Below are positions 14,718 to 21,849 of a DNA stretch of 21,849 bases, piece by piece (positions within the stretch are counted from its first letter, which is position 1; every line of letters starts with the position of its first letter). The stretch lies in the NCBI GenBank assembly GCA_934678915.1, contig CAKUSF010000023.1, forward strand, positions 1-21,849. The letters run 5' to 3'. The stretch is from an uncultured Bacteroidales bacterium (GTDB lineage Bacteria; Bacteroidota; Bacteroidia; Bacteroidales; UBA932). The notes under the pieces are model-generated. The model worked only from the letters and a program-made list of their open reading frames with translations, searched no databases and was not told where the DNA came from. Position numbers and translations under genes: made by a program.

Positions 14718-15401
14718 ATGAAACACATGTTCCTGATGGCACTGCTTGCCATCACCTTCATGTCCGGATGCGGGAAAAAAGCAGATGAGGTTATCCCTGA
14801 GATCCGGCTGTCAAACCAGTCTGACGCAAGTATTGCTGTAAACAGCGATGGTCGGACCATCATCGTGGGGTTCACGAGCAACATGCCTTGGACCGCATCG
14901 ACCACGGTTGACTGGATAGTCGTGTCGCCTTCTTCAGGTGACATAGGGAGTAATTCGCTCAGGATTAACATCCAGGAAAATTCATCACAGCAACCCAGAG
15001 AAGCCCTGATAACCGTTGCTGATCGCGATGTCAAATCTGTAGTAAACATCAAGGTCACACAGGAGGCCGCAGCTAAGGAGCCAGTGTTTAGTCTGGACAA
15101 AACTGACTTCAGTGTCAAGGCTGAGGGCGAAGACATACAGCTTAAGGTTACCCATAACATAGGCTATGAGATCACTTCAATGCCAGATTGGGTCCATCAA
15201 TCAAGTAAAAAGACCAACGGAAACGATGACAACTATGTCTTCTCCGTGGACAAAAACAATTCTTTAGAAAGCCGCGAAGGTGTCATAGTGTTCTGCAATG
15301 ACCTTAACGTCTGCATCCCGGTCAACATCAAGCAGGCCGGAGCTAAAGCAAACGGAGAAAATGACGACACAACCTCTGGTGGAAAGATCGTTCTTGAGTA
15401 A
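14718..15401 (+). CDS. Lipoprotein with two BACON-like domains
   Basis: A 227-residue lipoprotein; the signal MKHMFLMALLAITFMSGC places the lipid anchor at Cys18. Domain 1 (about 30-118) has the BACON pattern: FTSNMPWTAS..DWIVVSPSSG...NIQENSSQQPREALITV, ending VNIKVTQEA. Domain 2 (about 122-210) has LKVTHNIGYEI...PDWVHQSS...NSLESREGVIVF, ending VNIKQAG. BACON domains are Ig-like modules common in Bacteroidota surface enzymes and binding proteins, where they act as spacers or possibly bind carbohydrate or mucin. There is no catalytic domain. The last residues, GENDDTTSGGKIVLE, resemble the C-terminal tails of the next two proteins. Eleven to twenty nucleotides separate it from the first LRR gene. 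Confidence 0.88.
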   Translation: MKHMFLMALLAITFMSGCGKKADEVIPEIRLSNQSDASIAVNSDGRTIIVGFTSNMPWTASTTVDWIVVSPSSGDIGSNSLRINIQENSSQQPREALITVADRDVKSVVNIKVTQEAAAKEPVFSLDKTDFSVKAEGEDIQLKVTHNIGYEITSMPDWVHQSSKKTNGNDDNYVFSVDKNNSLESREGVIVFCNDLNVCIPVNIKQAGAKANGENDDTTSGGKIVLE

Positions 15402-15421
15402 TAATTTAAAATATGAGTGTT

Positions 15422-17422
15422 ATGAAATTATCGAATATATTCATGAATATGTTGGGGCTGTCCGCCATCGCGTTGGCTGTAGCCTGCAACGAGGAAGAGA
15501 GTAAAGTTGAGCTTCGTACAATCAAGGCGGTTATAGAACTGCCTACCACCAAAACGGCTCTTGACGGTCCTGACGCCAGTGGAGTTTACAAGACAGTATG
15601 GGCATCAGGCGATGCCATAGCGGTCTGCTCCAGTGACGGCAAGGCAAGTGAGTTCAAACTCAAATCCGGTGAAAACACCAATAAGGGTGAGTTCGAAGGC
15701 TCGGCAGATCAAGGCAGACTGATCGCGGTGTACCCATATTCAATAGTCAAAGGCAAAAGCGGCTCAACCATTTCCGTCAGCCTTCCAGAAGTTCAGGAAT
15801 ATGTTAGCGGGAATATTCCCGCTGGAGCCTACCCAATGGTCGCATCAAGCGACAACAGCTCTTTCTCGTTCAAGAACCTCTGTTCGGTTTTGAAGGTTCC
15901 GATGTTCGGGGACGCAATAGTTAAGACTATCACCTTCACACCAGCCAAATCCGATGTCAAAGTGTCCGGAAACGCTTCCATCAAGGCTGATTCTCCTGAA
16001 CTTATGATGGCCGGAGATGCCATGACATCTGTCCGACTCAGTTGCCCGGACGTGAAACTTACCGGCACAGCAACGGATTTCCATCTGATCGTGCCAGCTC
16101 AGGAGTATCCAGGTGGATTCACGATCACGATAAGTACCAACAAAGGGAATGTAGTAAAGACACTAAAGTCTGACATAACCCTCAACCGCTCTGTCCTCTA
16201 CCCTATCGAAGCCTTTGAATGCAAGGTTGATGAGGGTAAGGACAACATTTCCTTTGAGGATGCGAACTTCAAGGCCTATCTGGTAGCCAACTTCGACACT
16301 AATGGTGACGGGGAGATAAGTCACGTGGAGGCATTGGGAATCAAAAACATCAATGTCAGCACCGAGAACATCGCATCAGTCTCTGGAATTGAATATATGA
16401 CCAATCTTGAGACCCTAATATGCCGTGGCACATATAAAAATGAAAATGTCACCGGGTTGCTCACTACTATTGATGTCACGCAAAATAAGAAATTAACGGC
16501 CTTGAATGTTGAGTGCAATGTCCTGACAAGTATTGACATTAGCAACAACGCCAAACTCACGGAATTGTCTTTTATAAATAACAATCTTACCACCATTGAC
16601 GCGGGGAATAATGTCTCGCTGATCAAGATTAACGGCAACGGCAATAAACTGGAAACAATTATTCTGCCGCAAAGCAAATCACTGGCCGTTCTCAGTGTTA
16701 AATACAACAAACTTAAATCCTTGGACGTGACACGGAACGAAGGGCTCGACTCCTTGGAATGCGACTGGAATTCATTGTCAGAGCTCGATCTGTCCCGCAA
16801 CACTTCTCTTGTTTATCTTAATTGTCAAGTAAACAAGCTGAAAACATTGGATTTGTCCCACAACACCAAACTTGAGGATTTGCTTACAGACACCAACTAC
16901 GACCTAGCCATGTTGGATGTTTCAAAATGCATTAAGCTTAAGACATTGGTTTGTTCATGCACCAGCCTTACAACACTTGATATCAGCCGATGCACAGAAC
17001 TCATGACCCTTGATTGCAGATGGAGCGGCATTGAAGAGTTAACATTGCCACCAAGCACCAGTTTGTACAAGTTACTCTGCTGTAGCAACGATTTGAAGTC
17101 TTTAGACATCTCCGCAAACACTGGTTTAAAGACACTTGACTGTTCCGACAACCATATCAAATCATTGGATGTCTCCAAGAACACGGCTTTGAATGATCTG
17201 GATTGCTCTTCTAACAAAATTGAAACTCTGGACATTTCAAAGCTGACGGATCTCAAGAAACTGTATTGCGATGATAACCCTCTAGTCACACTATACATAT
17301 TCAAAGGTCAGCTGGATGGTCTGACAGAAAAGGATATTCCTGACGGTGTCAAAATAATCGATGGTTCAACAACAGGCGGCAACGAGGACACAAAGGACGG
17401 AGGAGAAATAACCCTTAAATAA
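15422..17422 (+). CDS. Surface lipoprotein 1: fimbrillin-like module, EF-hand loop, leucine-rich repeats
   Basis: A 666-residue lipoprotein. The ATG at 15422 aligns with the MK starts of the two downstream paralogs; ATG 15413 is the alternative. The signal ends ALAVAC (Cys22). Residues about 30-270 form a fimbrillin/Mfa-like module: TTKTAL..., YKTVWASGDAIAV, LIAVYPYSIV, KVSGNASI, TDFHLIVPAQEYPGGF. A canonical EF-hand loop, DTNGDGEISHVE (Asp292-Glu303), lies just before the repeats. From about 310 to 640 are roughly 21-residue LRRs of the Bacteroidota type (pattern L..LD[VI]S.N..L..L.C..N.L), some with Cys at the C position. The protein ends NEDTKDGGEITLK. Function is unknown; a surface-binding or adhesin role is inferred from the architecture. 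Confidence 0.85.
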   Translation: MKLSNIFMNMLGLSAIALAVACNEEESKVELRTIKAVIELPTTKTALDGPDASGVYKTVWASGDAIAVCSSDGKASEFKLKSGENTNKGEFEGSADQGRLIAVYPYSIVKGKSGSTISVSLPEVQEYVSGNIPAGAYPMVASSDNSSFSFKNLCSVLKVPMFGDAIVKTITFTPAKSDVKVSGNASIKADSPELMMAGDAMTSVRLSCPDVKLTGTATDFHLIVPAQEYPGGFTITISTNKGNVVKTLKSDITLNRSVLYPIEAFECKVDEGKDNISFEDANFKAYLVANFDTNGDGEISHVEALGIKNINVSTENIASVSGIEYMTNLETLICRGTYKNENVTGLLTTIDVTQNKKLTALNVECNVLTSIDISNNAKLTELSFINNNLTTIDAGNNVSLIKINGNGNKLETIILPQSKSLAVLSVKYNKLKSLDVTRNEGLDSLECDWNSLSELDLSRNTSLVYLNCQVNKLKTLDLSHNTKLEDLLTDTNYDLAMLDVSKCIKLKTLVCSCTSLTTLDISRCTELMTLDCRWSGIEELTLPPSTSLYKLLCCSNDLKSLDISANTGLKTLDCSDNHIKSLDVSKNTALNDLDCSSNKIETLDISKLTDLKKLYCDDNPLVTLYIFKGQLDGLTEKDIPDGVKIIDGSTTGGNEDTKDGGEITLK

Positions 17423-17431
17423 TACCCTGAC

Positions 17432-20083
17432 ATGAAAGTAAACATTTTTTTGAATATATGCCTTCTGTCTTCGCTGGCCCTGATGGCCGCATGTACAGAG
17501 GGGGCACGATACGGTGAGGAAGTGACCACAACCTTGAGCGCTGGCATAGAACAACCAGCCACGACGAAGACATCGTTGTCTGAACCATCTTCCGGATTGT
17601 ATAAGACTCTTTGGGCCGAGAACGACAAGATCGCAGTGTACGCTGGCAACTCATCTTCTGGAGCCGAATTTTCTCTAATCAGCGGAGCAGGAACCAATAG
17701 CGGAGAATTCAAGGGAGCCATTCATTACGGAAGCCGGATTGCGGTATACCCATATTCCATCTGCGGAGAAGCTTCTGGAAACTCCATAAAGGTCATTCTT
17801 CCAGAAGAACAGCAGTACAAGTCTGGAAATATTCCTGACAATGCCTACCCTATGGTGGCCGCTTCAAGTGAATCAACATTGCTGTTCAGGAACTTATGCT
17901 CCGTGCTTAAGATCTCCATGACCGGTGACCTCACCGTGAACTCTGTCACATTCACAGCCAACAACTCTGACATAAAAGTCTCCGGCAACGCATCCATCGA
18001 TGCTGGCAAAACAACTCTCACGATGGCAGATGACGCTGGCTCCAGGCTTGTCCTTAAGTGTGACGGAGTAAAACTCTCCGGCACCGCCACGGATTTCTTC
18101 ATCGTGGTGCCATCGCAGACTTACACCGGAGGATTCTCGCTCACCATTGACACAGACAAGGGCAAGGTTTTGAAAACCATCAAGTCAGATGTCACACTCA
18201 AACGCTCGGAACTGTATCGGATTTCCTCATTCGAGTGTGGGTTTGAAGATGACAAAAAGAACATCGCCATCGAGGACGCCAACTTCAAAGCCTATCTTGT
18301 CGCCAACTTCGACACTGATGGTGACGGTGAAATCAGCAAGGAGGAAGCGCTGGCCATCACGAAAATAGAAGTTCTTACCGAGAAGATAGAATCTCTGTCG
18401 GGAATTGAGCACATGGCCAATCTTACATGGCTAAGTTGCGAAGGGCCTGGAGTGTGGAGTGGCGAAGAACCACAGGAAGACCCTGGTAAACTGAAAACTC
18501 TGGATGTGTCAAAAAACGTGAAATTGACTAGGCTTCTCTGCGGTTTCAACCAGCTTACATCTCTGGATGTAACAAACAATCCCAAATTAGAGGAATTTCG
18601 CTGTGCAGGCAATAACCTTAACAGCCTTGATGTCAGCAAGAACACAGAATTAATAGAACTCATCGCATATAACAACAGGCTTTCTGCCATTGATGTCAGC
18701 AACAACAAAGCACTTGAGTATATCGAACTGACCAAGAACCAGATCAAGTCAATTGATATAAGCAAGAACGAGTCGCTGCGCTCTTTCTATATTGACATGA
18801 ACTTACTGACTGAGATTAATCCAAGCAATAACCTTGAACTCAAAACATTATCATGTTCTGACAACAAATTGACTTCAATCAATGTCGACAACAATATGAA
18901 GCTGACTGAATTGAATATCAGTGACAACAGCATAGCCAAGATTGACATCAGTAACAATCCGGAACTAATTTGGTTATACTGTGAGAAAAACAAAATTTCC
19001 GAACTTGAACTCAGTAATAACAAAAAAATTAAGCGATTGTACGTAAATGACAACAATCTCACATCTCTTACAGTGAATTGCTGTCCGGAAATTGAATACC
19101 TCTATGTTAGTAATAATCATATCAACGAAATGGACATTTCCGGGCTGACAAGTCTGATTGATTTCTATTGCTCAGGTAATCCACTTGAGACACTTTACGT
19201 CTTTGACGGGCAGATTGATGCCCTTGATGAAAAATCTATTCCATCAACCACAAGAATCGTGGTAAAAGGTTCAGAAGAGCCGGGAGATTGGACCAACAAG
19301 GAGTTCTGGCACAAGTCATTGGGAATAAGATTCACTGCGACTTGGTGTAAATATTGTCCTAACCTAGCGACCGGTTTCGCCAATGCGGTGAGCCAATATC
19401 CAAACAAGATTGAGTTGCTGAACCTTCACCCTACTTCTTCTCAATTGGGATTCAGCGGTACAAGTGCCATGGATGACATATTCAACATTTCCGGCTATCC
19501 TACAGGCTTCGTTGATTACAGGACGATAATTGAGAATTATTCAAGTGACTATGCGGCAAAACTGATAGTAAATGCCGCGAAAGAAACTGAAAGCAACTAT
19601 CCGACAAAGACCGGAATTTCGTTCACCTCAACGGTATCCGGCAGCCAATTGAACCTGAATGTCAAACTCTATATCAAGGAGAAGGGTGACTACAAGGTCA
19701 CGGCTGTTCTACTTGAAGACGACATAATCGGCTACCAAAATGGTGGAGGAGACAGCTACAACCACAGCAGCATCGCTAGAGTTGCTATCTCCGACATCAC
19801 AGGTGATGCAATCTCAACTTCCGAAGACAACAAGACCGTAAGCAAGAACTACACTGCAACCATACCAGATAAATGCGTCAAGGACAAACTCAGGGTTCTG
19901 GTCTATGTTCTCAAACAGTACGGCTTACAGACCGTCATCAGAACCGCGGACTACGGTGACTACTATGTTGACAACGCAATCAGTGCTCCGGTCGGAAGCA
20001 CGCAAGACCTTGTCTTCTCAGATGGCACGGTCTACGGAGGCAACGAGGGAATCAAAGACGGAGGAGAGATAACACTTAAATAA
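17432..20083 (+). CDS. Surface lipoprotein 2: fimbrillin-like module, EF-hand, LRRs, Omp28-like thioredoxin domain
   Basis: An 883-residue lipoprotein; the signal ends ALMAAC (Cys21). It has the same order as the upstream paralog: fimbrillin-like module (about 30-270), EF-hand loop DTDGDGEISKEE (Asp294-Glu305), and LRRs (about 310-600, e.g. LTSLDVTNNPKLEEFRCAGN). It then has an extra C-terminal domain of about 250 residues starting EFWHKSLGIRFTATWCKYCPN. The CKYC (Cys639, Cys642), GYPTGFVDY with the cis-Pro position, and the following beta-rich half (KVTAVLLEDDIIGYQNGGG) are characteristic of Omp28-family proteins, a Bacteroidota thioredoxin-like outer-membrane group. It ends NEGIKDGGEITLK. 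An LRR array fused to an Omp28 domain is unusual. A calcium-stabilised surface protein with thiol-disulfide activity is the inference. Confidence 0.87.
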   Translation: MKVNIFLNICLLSSLALMAACTEGARYGEEVTTTLSAGIEQPATTKTSLSEPSSGLYKTLWAENDKIAVYAGNSSSGAEFSLISGAGTNSGEFKGAIHYGSRIAVYPYSICGEASGNSIKVILPEEQQYKSGNIPDNAYPMVAASSESTLLFRNLCSVLKISMTGDLTVNSVTFTANNSDIKVSGNASIDAGKTTLTMADDAGSRLVLKCDGVKLSGTATDFFIVVPSQTYTGGFSLTIDTDKGKVLKTIKSDVTLKRSELYRISSFECGFEDDKKNIAIEDANFKAYLVANFDTDGDGEISKEEALAITKIEVLTEKIESLSGIEHMANLTWLSCEGPGVWSGEEPQEDPGKLKTLDVSKNVKLTRLLCGFNQLTSLDVTNNPKLEEFRCAGNNLNSLDVSKNTELIELIAYNNRLSAIDVSNNKALEYIELTKNQIKSIDISKNESLRSFYIDMNLLTEINPSNNLELKTLSCSDNKLTSINVDNNMKLTELNISDNSIAKIDISNNPELIWLYCEKNKISELELSNNKKIKRLYVNDNNLTSLTVNCCPEIEYLYVSNNHINEMDISGLTSLIDFYCSGNPLETLYVFDGQIDALDEKSIPSTTRIVVKGSEEPGDWTNKEFWHKSLGIRFTATWCKYCPNLATGFANAVSQYPNKIELLNLHPTSSQLGFSGTSAMDDIFNISGYPTGFVDYRTIIENYSSDYAAKLIVNAAKETESNYPTKTGISFTSTVSGSQLNLNVKLYIKEKGDYKVTAVLLEDDIIGYQNGGGDSYNHSSIARVAISDITGDAISTSEDNKTVSKNYTATIPDKCVKDKLRVLVYVLKQYGLQTVIRTADYGDYYVDNAISAPVGSTQDLVFSDGTVYGGNEGIKDGGEITLK
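17885..18238 (+). repeat. Paralogous N-terminal module block, copy A
   Basis: This stretch inside lipoprotein 2 aligns without gaps to 20558-20911 in lipoprotein 3, at a constant offset of 2673 bp. Over 94 codons of this block (from SVTFTANNS to SELYRI) I count 7 amino-acid differences, and the DNA is largely identical as well. Similarity falls sharply past it in the LRR region. Confidence 0.8.
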
Positions 20084-20092
20084 GTCGCGGAT

Positions 20093-21784
20093 ATGAAACC
20101 AAACAGATTATTGAATATATTCCTTTTGTCTTCGTTGGTCATAACAGTCGCATGCACCGAGGAGGAACTTCACGAGGATGCGGTCACAATCACGTTGTTC
20201 GCCACGATGGAACATGATGCTTCCACAAAGACTTCTTTGTCCTCCCCAGTATCCGGAGTCTATCAGAACCTGTGGTCGGAGAATGAGGAGATTGGAGTGT
20301 TTGTGGGCGAGAATGAGGTTTCCAAATTCAGTTTGAAAAATGGAGCCGGTACATCAAGGGGAGAATTTATGGGGGAATTCAAAGACCAGAACGGAGCTTC
20401 AATGGAAAAGACAGCCGTCTATCCTTTCTCCATAGTGAAAAGTAAGAGCGGTACTTCCGTTAGTGTGACTCTTCCAGAGGAGCAACCCTATAAGTCCGGT
20501 AACATCGCGGATGAAGCACTTCCCATGATAGCTGTCACGGATGGAAATGAACTAAATTTCAAGAATCTTTGCTCAGTGCTAAAGATTTCCATGACCGGAA
20601 GTCTGACTGTAAACTCTGTCACATTCACAGCCAACAACTCCAACATAAAAGTTTCAGGTAACGCTTCCATTGATGCTAGCAAGACAACACTCACGATGGC
20701 CGAGGACGCGAGTTCAAGGCTCGTCCTAAAGTGTGATGGAGTAAAGCTCTCAGACAAGGCCACAGACTTCTTCATCGTGGTGCCTTCGCAGACTTACACA
20801 GGAGGGTTCTCGCTCACCATCGACACAGACAAAGGCAAAGTGCTCAAGACCATCAAGTCAGATGTCACTCTCACACGCTCTGAACTGTACCGTATCACTC
20901 CATTCGAGTGCAAGATTGACGAGGACAACAAGAACATCATCTTTGAGGACGCAAGCTTCAAGGCCTACATTGTTTCTTTATACGACAAAGATAACGATGG
21001 GGAAATCAACGAAACGGAAGCATTGTCAATCAATGAGATTGTTGTGTGCACAGACACAATCACGTCATTAGGAGGTATTGAAAGAATGCCTAATCTACTT
21101 TTGCTTTCTTGTCGTGGTTCTCATGAATGGAACAGAAATGAAGGGCGATATGATAATGGGGGAAGATTAAAAGTTCTTAACATTAAGAATAATCCTAATT
21201 TGCGAAATCTCTACTGCAGTTATAATCAAATATCACAATTGGATGTTACAAATAACACCAATCTTGTAACTTTAGAGTGCGACTACAACAATATAAGCGA
21301 GCTTGATGTAAAGTCTAACGCGAAGCTAACTAGATTAAGTGCAAACTACAACCAGCTGTCATCAATTGACCTAAAAAACAATCAGACACTTAAGAATTTA
21401 TATCTCCGATCCAATAAACTGAAAGAAATAGATGTATCGCGCAATGCTGACTTGATCTATTTGGTATTGAGTGATAATCAATTGACTTTAATTGATGTAA
21501 AAAACAACCTTAAGTTGCTTGGATTTGAAATAAACAACAACTCATTATCTTCAATTGATGTCAGCAATAACAAGGAAATCAATTCTTTGTCTCTAAAGAA
21601 CAACAACCTGTCTAAACTTGATGTCAGTTGCAACAATAAGCTTAACACTTTGGATTGCTCAGACAACAAGTCTATCCAATCCATAGACATTAGCAATAAT
21701 ACCGAATTAACTTGGTTTGGGTGCAGTGACAACAGTATAACATCTCTTTCTGTCGAAAATAATACTAAAATAATAGGGTGTTAA
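20093..21784 (+). CDS. Surface lipoprotein 3: fimbrillin-like module, EF-hand, LRRs; probably 3'-truncated
   Basis: A 563-residue reading frame; the signal ends VITVAC (Cys21). The fimbrillin-like module spans about 30-275, followed by an EF-hand loop DKDNDGEINETE (Asp298-Glu309) and LRRs from about 315 to the end (e.g. LSSIDLKNNQTLKNLYLRSN). The start is 9 nt after the previous stop, the same spacing as between paralogs 1 and 2. The frame stops in mid-repeat (SLSVENNTKIIGC-stop), without capping sequence, Omp28 domain or the GGEITLK tail found on the upstream proteins. Bases around the stop form GTTAA-G-TTAAC (21780-21790), and no other frame continues the repeats in the last 65 nt. It is therefore probably a truncated or recombined copy, or a gene cut by something beyond the edge. 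Confidence 0.8.
   Translation: MKPNRLLNIFLLSSLVITVACTEEELHEDAVTITLFATMEHDASTKTSLSSPVSGVYQNLWSENEEIGVFVGENEVSKFSLKNGAGTSRGEFMGEFKDQNGASMEKTAVYPFSIVKSKSGTSVSVTLPEEQPYKSGNIADEALPMIAVTDGNELNFKNLCSVLKISMTGSLTVNSVTFTANNSNIKVSGNASIDASKTTLTMAEDASSRLVLKCDGVKLSDKATDFFIVVPSQTYTGGFSLTIDTDKGKVLKTIKSDVTLTRSELYRITPFECKIDEDNKNIIFEDASFKAYIVSLYDKDNDGEINETEALSINEIVVCTDTITSLGGIERMPNLLLLSCRGSHEWNRNEGRYDNGGRLKVLNIKNNPNLRNLYCSYNQISQLDVTNNTNLVTLECDYNNISELDVKSNAKLTRLSANYNQLSSIDLKNNQTLKNLYLRSNKLKEIDVSRNADLIYLVLSDNQLTLIDVKNNLKLLGFEINNNSLSSIDVSNNKEINSLSLKNNNLSKLDVSCNNKLNTLDCSDNKSIQSIDISNNTELTWFGCSDNSITSLSVENNTKIIGC
20558..20911 (+). repeat. Paralogous N-terminal module block, copy B
   Basis: This is the partner of 17885-18238. 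It encodes the second half of the fimbrillin-like module (NLCSVLKISMTG...TLTRSELYRI) and is far better conserved than the sequences on either side. That pattern fits a recent duplication with gene conversion, or purifying selection confined to this module. Confidence 0.8.
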
Positions 21785-21849
21785 GTTAACAATTTCATTT
21801 TTGGTCATGATTTCAGCAGGCTTGTCTCAATACACGCGCCCGCTTGGCG

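Noticed and set aside
16200..21000. Type IX secretion C-terminal domain on the LRR proteins
   Set aside because: The shared tail is only about 15 residues, and the proteins have lipobox signals; no Ig-like CTD of about 80 residues is visible.
16400..21780. Short-period repetitive DNA that might look like CRISPR or minisatellite
   Set aside because: The repetition follows LRR codons with a degenerate ~63-bp period; there are no identical repeats with unique spacers.
21807..21849. Possible start of a new plus-strand gene (MISAGLSQ...)
   Set aside because: Only 14 codons fit in the window and no promoter is visible.

Overview
The window looks like a chromosomal segment of a gut-type Bacteroidales (phylum Bacteroidota). 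The evidence is several TAnnTTTG -7 promoter boxes with TTG/TTTG about 20 bp upstream, lipoprotein signal peptides on most extracytoplasmic proteins, BACON and fimbrillin-like domains, a GH97 enzyme, and no obvious Shine-Dalgarno sequences. I cannot name the genus. There is no phage, IS element, CRISPR array or conjugative module.

Layout. (1) 1-3144: metal homeostasis. A heavy-metal P1B-ATPase runs off the left edge on the minus strand. It is divergent from a Fur-family repressor that overlaps an EamA/DMT exporter, which in turn overlaps a periplasmic or lipoprotein nitroreductase. A TGCAAC-CTA-GTTGCA palindrome lies in the divergent promoter region. (2) 3298-6009: a three-gene operon of a GNAT-like protein, a CDP-alcohol phosphatidyltransferase and a PlsC-like acyltransferase, probably making or remodelling a membrane lipid. 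(3) 6102-6390: tRNA-Ala(CGC), a 25-bp perfect inverted repeat that begins inside the tRNA 3' end, and a possible 46-codon minus-strand ORF. (4) 6419-14082: carbohydrate genes without SusC/SusD. They are a two-domain DUF1080 lipoprotein (+), then on the minus strand a GH97 alpha-galactosidase-type enzyme, a YhhN membrane protein, tRNA-Ser(CGA), and a large GH2 lipoprotein that starts only 23 nt after the tRNA. A 28-bp perfect hairpin separates the convergent DUF1080 and GH2 genes. (5) 14225-21784: a tightly packed plus-strand operon of a TlpA-like thioredoxin, a double-BACON lipoprotein, and three paralogous lipoproteins. Each paralog has a fimbrillin-like N-terminal module, one EF-hand loop and an array of ~21-residue leucine-rich repeats.

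Region 5 is the most unusual part. The second LRR protein carries an Omp28-type thioredoxin domain with a CKYC motif that also occurs in the first gene of the operon. Three consecutive proteins of different architecture end in almost the same short tail (..GG[EK]I[TV]L[KE]-stop). The last paralog breaks off within its repeats and lacks the tail. The N-terminal modules of paralogs 2 and 3 are much more alike than their repeats, which suggests a conserved base carrying diversified binding surfaces. Together these suggest a surface adhesin or binding system with its own thiol chemistry; that function is inference.
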